A stretch of 64,000 nt of DNA from Lachnospira sp. (GCA_015057605.1 SVDX01000001.1:106362-170361); one strand, 5' to 3'; counted from the stretch's first letter, positions 42,011 to 51,841 are shown. The notes: generated by a model from the sequence alone, not told the origin. Numbers and translations: made by a program.

Positions 42011-43647
42011 TATTCTAATTCAACAGGTTTCCATTTTTCAAATGAATGAATTGTTATTACTGTGTCTTCGTTATAGTAGCTTACTTTAATTGTATCGCCT
42101 ACATTTAAGAATATAAGGTTTTCATTATCGGCAAAAGCCTGTTTATAAATCTTGTTATTATCACCCTTTATATATACGATGGTATTGCCATTTACATTTA
42201 TATACTGGATATCTGTTATTGTAAGGTTTGCATTTTTTATAAGCTCTGTGTCATTAATATTGATGTTACCAGAGGTTCCGGCATTTACAAGTGCTTCCTT
42301 GTAGTTTGAAATACATTTTTCAAGAGTTTCTGAAACTGCAACTATTGTGTAATTCTTAACATTTACAAGTGCATACATTTTAATAAGGTCGTTAGAATCC
42401 TTAAGCACCATTACGTAGGTAGGAACACCGTCAATGTTTACAAGACTTGGGAAGCTTGCGGTGTAACCGTAATTTTGAACAGCACCGGCAGCGGCACTCA
42501 TAGCAGAGTATTCCTCGGCGCCAGCCATTGTATAGTAGTTAAATTCGCCAGTACGGGAATTAACAAGTATAAAGCCTAAGTTAGACTCGTCAGATGCAAT
42601 AGAAGTAATGCCGGTGTAAATGTAAATGTCGCTTCCAACACACAGGTAACCATAATCATCTGTGGTCATTGTAATACCCTTTTTACTAAAGTTAAAGAAG
42701 CCGTTAATGTACTTGCCGTGTGAATCATATAATTCTTCAACCATTGTTCCGCTAAATACAAGGTCGGCATATTCTGGAAGCTCGGCAATACTGTAATATT
42801 CGCATTTTCCAGTTGTGGCATTACACATAATTGCGCCCTCTGGAATTGGACATTCAAGAACTGTGTTAAACTTTAAGGTAGGTATAAGCCAGAATGGATT
42901 ACCTTCATTATCAATTTGGAAAGTAGGCTCACCAAATGCTTTTGTAGGATATTTCATACGAACATGTCGTATTAAATCCTTGTTAAAAAATGCTGATGGC
43001 GCATAATGTATACCACCCTCAACGGCTACGAATTTGGCTTCTGAAGTAACCGGATTAACTAAAACATAACCAGGAATTCCGGTATCGGAGTTGGAACACC
43101 ATTTAAAAAAGTCACCATATTTTAATGGAGCAACCTTCATAATATCGCCATTAAGCTCAATTGTTGCATAAGAACCCATTTCAAACTGGGAAACAACGTC
43201 TGAAAGAGTACCAAGAACGCGGTCTCCAAGCTTGCTTGCACTTGTTGTATCCATAAGAGAAATTTTTGAAATTTCCTTGGTTGTAGGTATATCTGCAATA
43301 AATGCAGCCTCATCCTTTTCATTTACAGTAATTCGATCTCTGTATGCTTTTGATTGAAAAAGAGGAGAAGAAATAAGCATTAATATGAGAAAAATAACTA
43401 ACAAGCCACCGGCTCCAAATGCCCATACCTTTGCAGGTGTGCTACAAGACAAATTGTAGCTGGTATTATAATGTACCATCAATAAATAAGTAAAAAGTGC
43501 ACATACTACAAATGTAGCAATCAATATAATCCAAAAGCCTGGAAGATGTATATTAATTGCTGGGCAAAGAACATAAAAGATTATTGCCCATAAAATAAGA
43601 AATAAAAGGATTGGAAATGCTACCAATCGAATCTTTAATTTTTGCAT
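42010..43647 (-). CDS. membrane-anchored protein of unknown function
   Basis: 545 residues with three membrane helices (about 8-30, 38-60, 70-93) and a large outside domain (about 95-545). The outside part is beta-rich with repeated segments about reading and returning values (GYVLVNPVTSEAKFVAVEGG, LGFILVNSRTGEFNYYTMAG). Similar proteins are found across Clostridia and Streptococci without a known role. The final part (from about 480) resembles an OB-like small beta domain. CGGAGG precedes the ATG. It follows the SDR gene on the same strand (15-nt gap). Confidence 0.75.
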   Translation of the reverse strand: MQKLKIRLVAFPILLFLILWAIIFYVLCPAINIHLPGFWIILIATFVVCALFTYLLMVHYNTSYNLSCSTPAKVWAFGAGGLLVIFLILMLISSPLFQSKAYRDRITVNEKDEAAFIADIPTTKEISKISLMDTTSASKLGDRVLGTLSDVVSQFEMGSYATIELNGDIMKVAPLKYGDFFKWCSNSDTGIPGYVLVNPVTSEAKFVAVEGGIHYAPSAFFNKDLIRHVRMKYPTKAFGEPTFQIDNEGNPFWLIPTLKFNTVLECPIPEGAIMCNATTGKCEYYSIAELPEYADLVFSGTMVEELYDSHGKYINGFFNFSKKGITMTTDDYGYLCVGSDIYIYTGITSIASDESNLGFILVNSRTGEFNYYTMAGAEEYSAMSAAAGAVQNYGYTASFPSLVNIDGVPTYVMVLKDSNDLIKMYALVNVKNYTIVAVSETLEKCISNYKEALVNAGTSGNININDTELIKNANLTITDIQYINVNGNTIVYIKGDNNKIYKQAFADNENLIFLNVGDTIKVSYYNEDTVITIHSFEKWKPVELE

Positions 43648-43662
43648 AAATACCTCCGTTTA

Positions 43663-44406
43663 TTAAGTCCATCCGCCGTCAAGTTTTATTACCTGACCTG
43701 TCAAATACGGATGGTTATTTGCAAGGTCGTATACAAGATTTGCGACCTCGTCTGGTGTTCCAAGGCGTGAGCTTGGAATCTCATTTATTAGTTGGTTCAT
43801 TTCTGTTTCATCAAGAAAAGAATTCATTTGTGTATCAATGGCACCACATGCGATTGCATTTACCTGGATGTTGCTTGGTGCAAGTTCCTTAGCAAGTGCT
43901 TTGGTAAATGAGTTGATAGCCCCTTTACTAGCAGAATAAGCAACCTCGCAGGAAGCACCAACAACGCCCCATACAGAGGAAATGTTGATGATTCGGCCAT
44001 TCTTTTTTCTTATAAATTCAGGAATGACTGAATGAGAACAATTGAAAACTGAATTCAAATTGGTTCTAATTATATTGTCCCATTGCATAGGAGTTAAGTC
44101 CTGAAACATTCCTATGTGAGATATACCGGCATTATTGACAAGAACGTCAATAGTTCCTAAAAAATTTATCGCATTATCAATCATAGCCTTTGCGTGGTCA
44201 TAGTCGCCAATGTCACCAATGTGTGCGATACATTCTACATCATATTGCTGAATGATTTCTTCTCTGAGTGTATTAAGCTCGTTTGCGCTGTGTGCGCAGT
44301 TTATAACAACATTATAACCGTTTTTTGCAAAATTTATTGCAATTGCGCGTCCAATACCACGTGAAGCGCCGGTTACGACTGCAGTTTTTCTTATTGTAGT
44401 GTACAA
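43663..44406 (-). CDS. SDR family oxidoreductase, FabG-like
   Basis: 247 residues with TGASRGIG for NAD(P), NNAG, catalytic S in ISSVWG and YSASK. Similar to 3-oxoacyl-ACP reductase, but no fab genes are adjacent, so the substrate is open. AAGGAGG is 9 nt before a TTG at 44406 and directly abuts a GTG at 44415; the TTG is preferred by spacing. Confidence 0.9.
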   Translation of the reverse strand: MYTTIRKTAVVTGASRGIGRAIAINFAKNGYNVVINCAHSANELNTLREEIIQQYDVECIAHIGDIGDYDHAKAMIDNAINFLGTIDVLVNNAGISHIGMFQDLTPMQWDNIIRTNLNSVFNCSHSVIPEFIRKKNGRIINISSVWGVVGASCEVAYSASKGAINSFTKALAKELAPSNIQVNAIACGAIDTQMNSFLDETEMNQLINEIPSSRLGTPDEVANLVYDLANNHPYLTGQVIKLDGGWT

Positions 44407-44432
44407 AAATATCACCCTCCTTACATCAAAAT

Positions 44433-44453
44433 ATTATAGCATACTTTGTATGC
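44433..44453 (-). promoter_or_regulatory. SDR promoter with abutting palindromic operator
   Basis: On the minus strand TATAAT (44438-44433) is immediately preceded by the exact palindrome GCATAC-AAA-GTATGC (44453-44439), where a bound repressor would block polymerase. Confidence 0.6.
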
Positions 44454-44608
44454 AAAAGAGATACTAAAAATGCAAAAATGTAAATAGTACTTATTTACCC
44501 CTAAAAAAGTGTTGACAAAAGTGGAATTGTGCAAATTTACCAAAAATTAAAAACTTTAATTAAAAATGTGTTCACTGTGGGTGGATGGTAGACATAATAT
44601 GATTCGAG

Positions 44609-44679
44609 TTATCCACATTTGAAATACCATATTTTCAATAAAAAAGGACTTATACACCGAGTTATCCACATTATCCACA
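44609..44679. promoter_or_regulatory. cluster of three DnaA-box sequences
   Basis: TTATCCACA occurs exactly at 44609, 44662 and 44671 (the last two head to tail), with TTATACACC at 44650 and a TTTTCCACA-type site on the minus strand at 44743. The surrounding 44420-44800 is AT-rich and holds no gene I can support. Confidence 0.6.
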
Positions 44680-44832
44680 TAAAAAATGACCATTTTGGAC
44701 GGACAAAAGCTGTAAAGATGCGAATGTATGTTTTGTTAAACTTGTGGAAAATTACAAATTTCGACAAAAAAATATATTTTTCTATTGACATTTTAGTAAG
44801 TAAAAATAATTGTTCAAACTGACAAAAAAAGC

Positions 44833-44860
44833 TTGCCATATGCCAAAATTGTGTTATAAT
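44833..44860 (+). promoter_or_regulatory. promoter of hpf
   Basis: TTGCCA, 16-nt spacer, TATAAT with TGT before it; leaves a leader of about 110 nt. Confidence 0.65.
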
Positions 44861-44977
44861 AATCTTATAAAAATAAAAGTTGAACACAATTTAGAGAAAA
44901 ATCGAACATTAAGTTTGACTTTTACACATAAAGGAGACAAAGTCTTCTTAATAAATGTGGAGATAGGAGTGGGCATT

Positions 44978-45505
44978 ATGCGTTTTATTATTACTGGAAG
45001 AAATATTGATATTACAGAGGGGTTGAAGGCGGCTGTTCAAGATAAGCTTGGTAAACTTGAAAAGTTCTTCAACGAGGACACAGAGGTTCATGTAACTCTT
45101 AGTGTAGAAAAAGAGCGTCAAAAGATAGAAGTAACTATCCCTGTAAAAGGCAATATAATCAGAGCAGAAGAAGTAAGCAGTGATATGTATGTATCAATTG
45201 ATTTAGTAGAAGAGATTATTGAAAGACAGCTTAAGAAATATAAGAACAAAATTGTAGATTCTAAGCACAATGCAGGTGCATTTACACCAGAATATGCAGA
45301 AGCAGATATTGATGATGATACAGAGATTAAGATTATAAGAACTAAAAAGTTTGGCATTAAGCCAATGGATCCTGAAGAAGCATGTATTCAGATGGAATTA
45401 TTAGGACATAATTTCTATGTATTCTTCAATTCAGAAACAGATCAGGTTAACGTAGTGTATAAGAGAAAAGGAAATACCTACGGTTTAATCGAACCAGAAT
45501 TTTAG
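44978..45505 (+). CDS. hpf: ribosome hibernation promoting factor, long form
   Basis: 175 residues: an N-terminal HPF/RaiA domain (1-100; FIITGRNIDITEGLK) and the C-terminal dimerisation domain (about 115-175; GIKPMDPEEACIQMELLGHNFYVFFN) that defines the long form. It joins 70S ribosomes into inactive 100S dimers in stationary phase. The ATG at 44978 has AGGAG upstream; a longer frame from 44810 crosses the promoter and is not used. It precedes secA, the usual order in Firmicutes. Confidence 0.95.
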   Translation: MRFIITGRNIDITEGLKAAVQDKLGKLEKFFNEDTEVHVTLSVEKERQKIEVTIPVKGNIIRAEEVSSDMYVSIDLVEEIIERQLKKYKNKIVDSKHNAGAFTPEYAEADIDDDTEIKIIRTKKFGIKPMDPEEACIQMELLGHNFYVFFNSETDQVNVVYKRKGNTYGLIEPEF

Positions 45506-45522
45506 AGATAAGTTTCATTTGC

Positions 45523-45560
45523 AAAGAGCTGACTATGAATTTCATAGTTAGCTCTTTTTT
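45523..45560 (+). terminator. terminator between hpf and secA
   Basis: AAAGAGCTGACTATGA pairs with TCATAGTTAGCTCTTT (one G-T pair), then T6. Confidence 0.88.
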
Positions 45561-45561
45561 G

Positions 45562-45606
45562 TTGCAATGACCTCATTTTTGTGTTACTATACTATATTAT
45601 AGTATA
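45562..45606 (+). promoter_or_regulatory. secA promoter overlapped by a 19-bp palindrome
   Basis: TTGCAA, 17-nt spacer, TACTAT (45585-45590). The exact palindrome TATACTATA-T-TATAGTATA (45588-45606) begins inside the -10 and would cover the start site or form a 5' hairpin in the mRNA. Confidence 0.6.
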
Positions 45607-45625
45607 CGATTTAGGAGATTATAAA

Positions 45626-48190
45626 ATGGGTTTAATTGAGAAAATGTTTGGTACACATAGCGAGAGAAGTTTGAAGCAAATTTACCCTATAGTAGATAAG
45701 ATTGAAGCGTTAAGAAGCAGTATGCAGGAACTTAGCGATGAGCAACTTAAAGCAAAGACACCTGAGTTTAAGGAAAGACTTTCAAAGGGTGAGACCTTAG
45801 ATGACATTTTGCCAGAAGCATTTGCAGTTGTAAGAGAAGCAGCTAAGAGAGCATTAAATATGGAGCATTACAGAGTTCAGCTTATTGGTGGTATTATTTT
45901 ACATCAAGGAAGAATTGCTGAAATGAGAACTGGTGAAGGTAAAACATTAGTATCTACCTTGCCTGCTTATTTGAATGCACTTACAGGAGATGGCGTTCTT
46001 ATCGTTACAGTTAACGACTATCTTGCTAAGCGTGATGCTGAGTGGATGGGACAAGTGCATGAGTTTTTGGGTCTTTCGGTAGGTGTTGTTTTAAACAGTC
46101 TTACAACTGATGAAAGAAGAGAGGCTTATGCTAAGGATATTACTTATGTAACTAACAATGAACTTGGATTTGATTACTTAAGAGACAATATGGTTGTATA
46201 CAAGGAACAGCTTGTACTTAGACCATTAAAATATGCAATCATCGATGAAGTTGACTCGGTTTTAATTGATGAGGCAAGAACACCTCTTATTATTTCGGGT
46301 CAAAGCGGTAAGTCTACGAAGCTTTATGAAGCTTGTGATTTGCTTGCAAGACAGATGATTAAAGGTGATGCCGGCAAGGAGCTTACTAAGCTTGATATTA
46401 TTATGGGTGAAGAAGCTGTTGAAACAGGCGATTTCGTTGTCGATGAAAAAGATAAGCGCGTTAACCTTACAGACCAAGGTGTTGAAAAGGTTGAAAAGTT
46501 CTTCCATATCGAGAACCTTGCAGATGCAGAAAATCTTGAAATTCAGCACAATATTATATTAGCGTTAAGAGCTCATAATCTTATGTTTAGAGACCAGGAC
46601 TACGTTGTAAAGGATGATGCGGTTTTAATCGTTGATGAATTTACAGGCCGTATTATGCCAGGTAGAAGATATTCAGATGGTTTACATCAGGCTATTGAAG
46701 CTAAGGAAAAAGTTAAGGTTAATAGAGAAAGCAAGACGTTAGCTACTATTACATTCCAGAATTTCTTTAATAAATTTGAGAAAAAGTCAGGTATGACAGG
46801 TACTGCCTTGACAGAGGAAAAGGAATTTAGAGAGATTTACGGCATGGACGTTGTTGAAATTCCTACTAATAAGCCGGTTGCAAGAATTGATCATCAGGAT
46901 GCTGTTTATAAGACAAGAAAAGATAAGTTAAATGCAGTTGTTAAGGATATTGAGAAGTCAATGGAAGTGGGTCAGCCAGTGCTTGTTGGTACTATTACCA
47001 TCGAGGCTTCTGAAGAGATTAGTGCACTTCTTAAAAAGAAGGGTATTCCACATAAGGTGCTTAATGCTAAGTTCCATGAGATGGAAGCTGAAATAGTAGC
47101 GGAAGCAGGTAAGCATGGCGCAGTTACGATTGCTACTAATATGGCAGGTCGTGGTACCGATATTAAGCTTGATGATGAAGCAAGAGAAGCTGGTGGTCTT
47201 AAGATTATTGGTACTGAAAGACATGAATCAAGACGTATTGATAATCAGTTAAGAGGTCGTGCTGGACGTCAGGGTGACCCGGGTGAATCTCGTTTCTACA
47301 TTTCTCTTGAAGATGATTTGATGAGATTATTCGGTTCTGAAAGACTTATGTCAATATTTAGTGCATTGGGTGTTGAAGGAGATCAGCAGATTGAACACAA
47401 AATGCTTTCAAATACTATTGAAAAGGCTCAAAAGAGAATTGAAAATAACAACTACGGCATTCGTAGAAGCCTTTTAGAATATGACCAGGTAATGAATGAA
47501 CAAAGAGAAATCATTTATGGCGAAAGATACAAGGTTTTAGATGGCGAAAGTATGAGACCGTCTATTTGCTCGATGATTACAAGTTTTGTTGAAAATGCGG
47601 TTGAGATGTGCATTGGCGAAGAAAGCAATAAGGCTAACTGGGATTTAAATGAACTTGAAGAGGTTTTAAAAACAGTAATTCCTTTTGATGCTAAATTTAC
47701 AATGCCGGATGTTTCAAAAAAAGCAGAACTCATTCATGAATTAAAGCAAATAGTAATAAGAATGTATGAGGATAAAGAAGCTGAGTTTGCTGATGTAGAA
47801 CAGTTTAGAGAAATCGAAAGAGTTATACTTCTTAAGGTTATTGACAGAAAGTGGATGAACCATATTGATGATATGGATCAGTTAAGACAAGGTATTGGCT
47901 TGCAGGCATTAGGTCAAAGAGACCCTGTTGTAGAATATAGAGCTAACGGTTATGATATGTTCAATGCGATGTCTGCTGCAATTCAACAAGATACAGTTAA
48001 GCTTATTTTAAATGTTAAGGTTGAACAAAGCGTTGAAAGAGAACAGGTAGCTAAGGTTACAGGTACTAACAAGGATGACACAGCAGTTAGGGCGCCTAAG
48101 AAACGTGATACAAAGAAGGTGTATCCAAATGATCCATGCCCATGTGGTAGTGGTAAGAAATATAAGCAATGCTGTGGACGATTAGGCTAA
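45626..48190 (+). CDS. secA: preprotein translocase ATPase SecA
   Basis: 854 residues. Walker A is in MRTGEGKT (100-107), the DEVD-type Walker B in [21 protein letters not shown], and motif VI in [13 protein letters not shown]. The C-terminus has the SecB/zinc-binding tail [13 protein letters not shown]. It drives protein export through SecYEG. The ATG at 45626 follows TTAGGAG; an upstream ATG (45581) is within the promoter. It is followed directly by prfB, a common pairing. Confidence 0.97.
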   Translation: MGLIEKMFGTHSERSLKQIYPIVDKIEALRSSMQELSDEQLKAKTPEFKERLSKGETLDDILPEAFAVVREAAKRALNMEHYRVQLIGGIILHQGRIAEMRTGEGKTLVSTLPAYLNALTGDGVLIVTVNDYLAKRDAEWMGQVHEFLGLSVGVVLNSLTTDERREAYAKDITYVTNNELGFDYLRDNMVVYKEQLVLRPLKYAIIDEVDSVLIDEARTPLIISGQSGKSTKLYEACDLLARQMIKGDAGKELTKLDIIMGEEAVETGDFVVDEKDKRVNLTDQGVEKVEKFFHIENLADAENLEIQHNIILALRAHNLMFRDQDYVVKDDAVLIVDEFTGRIMPGRRYSDGLHQAIEAKEKVKVNRESKTLATITFQNFFNKFEKKSGMTGTALTEEKEFREIYGMDVVEIPTNKPVARIDHQDAVYKTRKDKLNAVVKDIEKSMEVGQPVLVGTITIEASEEISALLKKKGIPHKVLNAKFHEMEAEIVAEAGKHGAVTIATNMAGRGTDIKLDDEAREAGGLKIIGTERHESRRIDNQLRGRAGRQGDPGESRFYISLEDDLMRLFGSERLMSIFSALGVEGDQQIEHKMLSNTIEKAQKRIENNNYGIRRSLLEYDQVMNEQREIIYGERYKVLDGESMRPSICSMITSFVENAVEMCIGEESNKANWDLNELEEVLKTVIPFDAKFTMPDVSKKAELIHELKQIVIRMYEDKEAEFADVEQFREIERVILLKVIDRKWMNHIDDMDQLRQGIGLQALGQRDPVVEYRANGYDMFNAMSAAIQQDTVKLILNVKVEQSVEREQVAKVTGTNKDDTAVRAPKKRDTKKVYPNDPCPCGSGKKYKQCCGRLG

Positions 48191-48203
48191 AAGAGGTGAT
48201 TTT

Positions 48204-49320
48204 TTGGTAGAAATAGATCAATTTAGATTTAAATTGTCAGCATATGAAGAACCATTAAAAGAATTGAGGGATTCACTTTGACTTACCTAATAAGGATAAG
48301 CGAATTGAAGAAATAGAAGCTGATATGGAAAATCAGAGCTTTTGGGATAACACAGAAAAGTCTCAGATGGCAATGAAAGAATTAAAGGAACTAAAAAGCT
48401 CTAAAGAGGATTTTGAAAGTATAACAGGCCTTATGGATGATGCATATACTTTAATGGAGATGGCATTGGAAGAAAATGATGACTCTTTGATTGAGGAGAT
48501 AGGCACTGTTATAGAAGAATTTGAAGAAAAATTCGAGACCTTAAAGCTACAGACCCTATTATCAGGTGAGTATGACAAGGATAATGCGATATTAACCTTG
48601 CATGCAGGTGCTGGAGGAACGGAATCTTGCGACTGGGCATCAATGCTACTTAGAATGTATACAAGATGGGCAGAAAAGAAAGGCTTTGAGACAGAGATAA
48701 TAGATTTCCTTGATGGCGAAGAAGCAGGCGTTAAATCAGTAACAGTAGAGATTAAAGGTACAAATGCATATGGATATTTGAAGGCTGAAAAGGGTGTACA
48801 TCGTTTGGTGCGTATTTCTCCTTTTAATGCAGCTGGAAAAAGACAGACATCCTTTGTTTCCTGTGAGGTTATGCCTGATATAGAAGAAGATATTGATATA
48901 GAGATAAATGAAGATGATTTGCGCATTGACACTTATCGCTCAAGCGGCGCAGGTGGACAGCATATTAACAAAACATCTTCAGCTATTCGTATCACACATT
49001 TGCCAACAAATATAGTTGTACAATGTCAGAATGAAAGATCGCAGCATCAGAACAAAGATAAGGCAATGCAAATGCTTAAGGCAAAGCTTTTGATGCTAAA
49101 ACAGCAAGAAAATGCTGAAAAGATATCGGATATACGTGGCGATGTTAAGGATAATGGCTGGGGAAGCCAGATTAGAAGCTATGTATTACAACCATATACA
49201 ATGGTTAAGGATCACAGAACCAATGAGGAAAGTGGTACTGCAGACAAAGTGTTGGATGGAGATATAGACAAGTTTATAAGCGCTTATTTAAAGTGGATTA
49301 ACAAAGCAGATGTCGAATGA
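48204..49320 (+). CDS. prfB: peptide chain release factor 2, programmed +1 frameshift
   Basis: Two frames joined by the classic RF2 shift. The first runs from a TTG at 48204 (GAGGTG 6 nt upstream) through 25 codons to CTT at 48276, then TGA at 48279-48281; moving +1 past T48279 gives GAC at 48280 and the frame continues to 49320 (371 residues in all). A GAGGG stimulator lies 5 nt before CTT. The protein has SPF in RISPFN for stop recognition and GGQ in GAGGQHINK for peptide release. RF2 scarcity promotes the shift, so the gene autoregulates. Confidence 0.95.
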
Positions 49321-49344
49321 TAGCCATAGAAATGGAGGTTTATT

Positions 49345-49806
49345 ATGGAATGTAAACAATTAGTAGTATTTAACGTTCAAAATGAAAGATATGGTATCAA
49401 TATTGAACAGGTAAGTGCAATTGAAAAAGATCAGAATGTTTCAAGAATACCTAATTCAATGGACTATATCAAAGGTATAATTAACCTTCGTGGCGATATC
49501 ATACCGGTATTTGATTTAAAGAAAAAATTTAAGCTTGAAGGCGTTACAAAATCAGCGACAGCACAATTGATAATTGTAAAAGTGTATGACATACAGATTG
49601 CGCTTGAAGTTGACAATGTTGAAGAGATTTTTAATGTGGCAGAGGGCCAAATGATGGATGTACCAAAGATTTGTGTAAATCCTGAGACGGCATGCTTTGT
49701 GGGCGTAATTAGAGAAAAGGGCGGACTTATAATACAGATAGATGCAAATAAACTCTTTACGAAGGAAGAAATTGAAAGAATAACAGAAGTTATTAATGCA
49801 GAATAA
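49345..49806 (+). CDS. CheW-like chemotaxis coupling protein
   Basis: 153 residues of CheW fold (LVVFNVQNERYGINIEQV, IKGIINLRGDIIPVFDLKKKF, GGLIIQIDANKLF). It joins chemoreceptors to CheA. GGAGG precedes the ATG. It is isolated from other chemotaxis genes here; the chemoreceptor at 21 kb is one possible partner. Confidence 0.92.
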   Translation: MECKQLVVFNVQNERYGINIEQVSAIEKDQNVSRIPNSMDYIKGIINLRGDIIPVFDLKKKFKLEGVTKSATAQLIIVKVYDIQIALEVDNVEEIFNVAEGQMMDVPKICVNPETACFVGVIREKGGLIIQIDANKLFTKEEIERITEVINAE

Positions 49807-49812
49807 AAAAAT

Positions 49813-49838
49813 AGGATCTTGCAAGGCAAGGTCCTTTA
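49813..49838 (+). terminator. terminator after the cheW-like gene
   Basis: AGGATCTTGC pairs with GCAAGGTCCT (one G-T pair) around AAG, then TT. Confidence 0.7.
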
Positions 49839-49843
49839 ATTTA

Positions 49844-49872
49844 TTGACAAAGCTAATCAGATTAGCTATAAT
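49844..49872 (+). promoter_or_regulatory. TetR-gene promoter with operator in spacer
   Basis: TTGACA, 17-nt spacer, TATAAT, a consensus promoter. The spacer is filled by AGCTAATC-A-GATTAGCT (49851-49867), an exact palindrome, so the encoded TetR protein probably represses its own promoter. Confidence 0.82.
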
Positions 49873-49909
49873 GATAATATAGTTAGCTTTAAGCAAAGGA
49901 GGATATTTT

Positions 49910-50476
49910 ATGGCAAGAGCAGGCTTAGATAGAATGAAAATTGTTGAGGGAGCAGTTAAATTGGTGAATGAAGGCGGGCTTAAATCACTTAATATGAAGG
50001 ATTTGGCAATCAGTCTTAATATAAAATCACCATCACTTTATAAACATATAGAAGGAATAGAGAAACTTCAAAATGATATTATGCTATATGGCTACAAAGC
50101 TTTGGAAATATGCATTACACAAAAGGCGTTAGGAAAATCGGGTGATGCAGCAGTACGCGCAATGTGTGAAGCCTATTATGAGTATTCACTATCAAATCCG
50201 GGTGTGTTTGAAATTATGCAATATTACAATAGATATGTATCTGATGAGAATAAAGAAGCAACGCAAGGTATTTATAAGATTACGAGTAAAATATTTGAGG
50301 CTTATAAGCTTACGAACGAACAGAAAATGCATTTAGTTAGAACCTTTAGAGCCTTTTTACAGGGTTATATGAGCATTTGCATTAATAATGGTTTTGGCAG
50401 TCCGCATTCAATAAAAGAGAGTTTTGATTTATCAGTTGATATTTTGATAAATGGAATTAAAGAAATGGAGGAATGA
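49910..50476 (+). CDS. TetR family transcriptional regulator
   Basis: 188 residues with an N-terminal TetR helix-turn-helix (about 8-55; IVEGAVKLVNEGGLKSLNMKDLAISLNIKSPSLYKHI) and a helical ligand domain of the WHG type (AFLQGYMSICINNGFG). AAAGGAGG lies before the ATG. It is co-transcribed with the esterase gene through a 4-nt ATGA-like junction, so the esterase is the likely regulated target. Confidence 0.92.
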   Translation: MARAGLDRMKIVEGAVKLVNEGGLKSLNMKDLAISLNIKSPSLYKHIEGIEKLQNDIMLYGYKALEICITQKALGKSGDAAVRAMCEAYYEYSLSNPGVFEIMQYYNRYVSDENKEATQGIYKITSKIFEAYKLTNEQKMHLVRTFRAFLQGYMSICINNGFGSPHSIKESFDLSVDILINGIKEMEE

Positions 50477-50478
50477 TT

Positions 50479-51306
50479 ATGAAGAGAATAATAACAATGC
50501 TGTTGTTTTTAAGCGCTATGCTATGTATAATAGCTTGTTCGAAAAAAGAAAACAAAATGGAAAATGAAACGCAAACGACGGCATTTGTATTAACGCCTGA
50601 ATTTCGTTATGAAAAAGAATTGTTTGAAATTGAATTAAAAAGTGATGTGGAATATAAAGAGGGATTAGCGCTTGATATAAGATTGCCAAAAGGGGATGAA
50701 ATAAAAAACAGACCAGCAATTGTATTTGTGCATGGTGGAGGACTTGTAAAAGGAGATAAAGCGAATGAAAGTATTATAAAGAATCTGTCAATAGATTTTG
50801 CAAAAAGAGGCTATGTCACATTTAATGTAAATTACAGATTGGGAAAATCTGCTAATGCAAGTACTCTTGAGGCGGCTATTAGTGATGTTAATTCAGCTGT
50901 TAAATGGATTAGTGCAAATGCAAATGCTTATGGAGCAGATTCTGAAAATATAATTGTTTGTGGATATTCGTCTGGTGCAGAAATAGCAGTAAATTTGTGC
51001 TATTCAAGCCATATTAATAATGAGCTTAAAAAGAAGATAAAGGCGATTGTGGATATTAGCGGTGGTAATCTTTATTATGGAATGGACCGTGATTATGCGC
51101 CAACATGTCTTATTATACATGGTACAGATGATACGACGGTTTCTTATAATAAGAGTGAATTATTCTATGGTAAGGTTAGTGAAGTGAATAACAAGAGCGA
51201 ATTGTATCCAATTAATGGTGGAAGTCATAATTTGGATGAGCATTACGAAACTATAAAAAATAAAATGTCTACCTTTTTGTACAAAGAACTATTTCAAAAA
51301 GAATAG
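50479..51306 (+). CDS. alpha/beta hydrolase lipoprotein (esterase)
   Basis: 275 residues with a lipoprotein signal ending IIAC (C20). The hydrolase domain has the HGGG oxyanion motif, nucleophile serine in GYSSG, aspartate in HGTDD and histidine in GGSHN. It is probably a surface-anchored carboxyl- or sugar-esterase. The ATG at 50479 has GGAGG 8 nt upstream; the ATG at 50473 is too close to it. Under control of the preceding TetR gene by inference. Confidence 0.87.
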   Translation: MKRIITMLLFLSAMLCIIACSKKENKMENETQTTAFVLTPEFRYEKELFEIELKSDVEYKEGLALDIRLPKGDEIKNRPAIVFVHGGGLVKGDKANESIIKNLSIDFAKRGYVTFNVNYRLGKSANASTLEAAISDVNSAVKWISANANAYGADSENIIVCGYSSGAEIAVNLCYSSHINNELKKKIKAIVDISGGNLYYGMDRDYAPTCLIIHGTDDTTVSYNKSELFYGKVSEVNNKSELYPINGGSHNLDEHYETIKNKMSTFLYKELFQKE

Positions 51307-51314
51307 AAAAGTGC

Positions 51315-51343
51315 TTGCATATCAAAATAAAATGTGTTAATAT
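51315..51343 (+). promoter_or_regulatory. promoter of the threonine operon
   Basis: TTGCAT, 17-nt spacer, TAATAT. No T-box or leader peptide is visible in the short leader. Confidence 0.65.
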
Positions 51344-51397
51344 TCTTTCTATGAAATACAAATGTATGCCTACGACAAACAAAGAGGTTCAACGACG

Positions 51398-51841
51398 ATG
51401 AAAGAGACAAATCAGGATTATGTAGTAAAACAAAGGGCTTTGCCCGAGGTTTTGCTAAAGGTGGTAGAGGCTAATAAGCTTTTAGAAACTAAGAAGGTTT
51501 CTACTGTTCAGGAAGCAACAGAAAAGGTTGGAATAAGTAGAAGCTCTTACTACAAGTATAAGGATGATATTTTCCTTTTTAGGGACAACTCAAAGGGAAA
51601 GACTATTACATTTGTGGCTCAGGTTGATGACGAGCCAGGCTTATTATCTAGAATGCTTAATAAGATAGCTGAGTACAAGGCAAATATTTTGACCATTCAT
51701 CAGACTATACCTATTAATGGTGTAGCATCCTTAACCTTAAGTGTTGAGATGCTCCCTATGTCAGGAGATTCAGATAAGATGTTTGAAGATATAGGCAATT
51801 TGTGTGGCGTAAGCTATGTAAAGATTTTAGCGAGAGAATAA
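51398..51841 (+). CDS. ACT domain protein, PheB-like
   Basis: 147 residues: an N-terminal helix-turn-helix-like part (about 20-55; STVQEATEKVGISRSSYYKYKDDIF) and a C-terminal ACT domain (about 65-140; TFVAQVDDEPGLLSRMLNKIAEYKANILTIHQ). ACT domains bind amino acids. The family is nearly always just before homoserine dehydrogenase, as here, so it probably senses an amino acid and regulates this pathway. The ATG at 51398 has AAAGAGG upstream; an in-frame ATG at 51362 lacks a site. Confidence 0.9.
   Translation: MKETNQDYVVKQRALPEVLLKVVEANKLLETKKVSTVQEATEKVGISRSSYYKYKDDIFLFRDNSKGKTITFVAQVDDEPGLLSRMLNKIAEYKANILTIHQTIPINGVASLTLSVEMLPMSGDSDKMFEDIGNLCGVSYVKILARE

Noticed and set aside
44609..44887. 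Minus-strand and plus-strand frames across the hpf upstream region
   Set aside because: They cover the DnaA-box cluster and the hpf promoter, have no ribosome sites and no recognisable protein pattern.
44810..44977. Longer hpf product starting at 44810
   Set aside because: The extra 56 codons run through the promoter and leader; the ATG at 44978 has an AGGAG site and matches the family start.
48325..48360. prfB as a shorter protein starting at the ATG 48325 with no frameshift
   Set aside because: The upstream 25-codon frame, CTT-TGA-C site and continued RF2 similarity before 48325 show the standard programmed frameshift.
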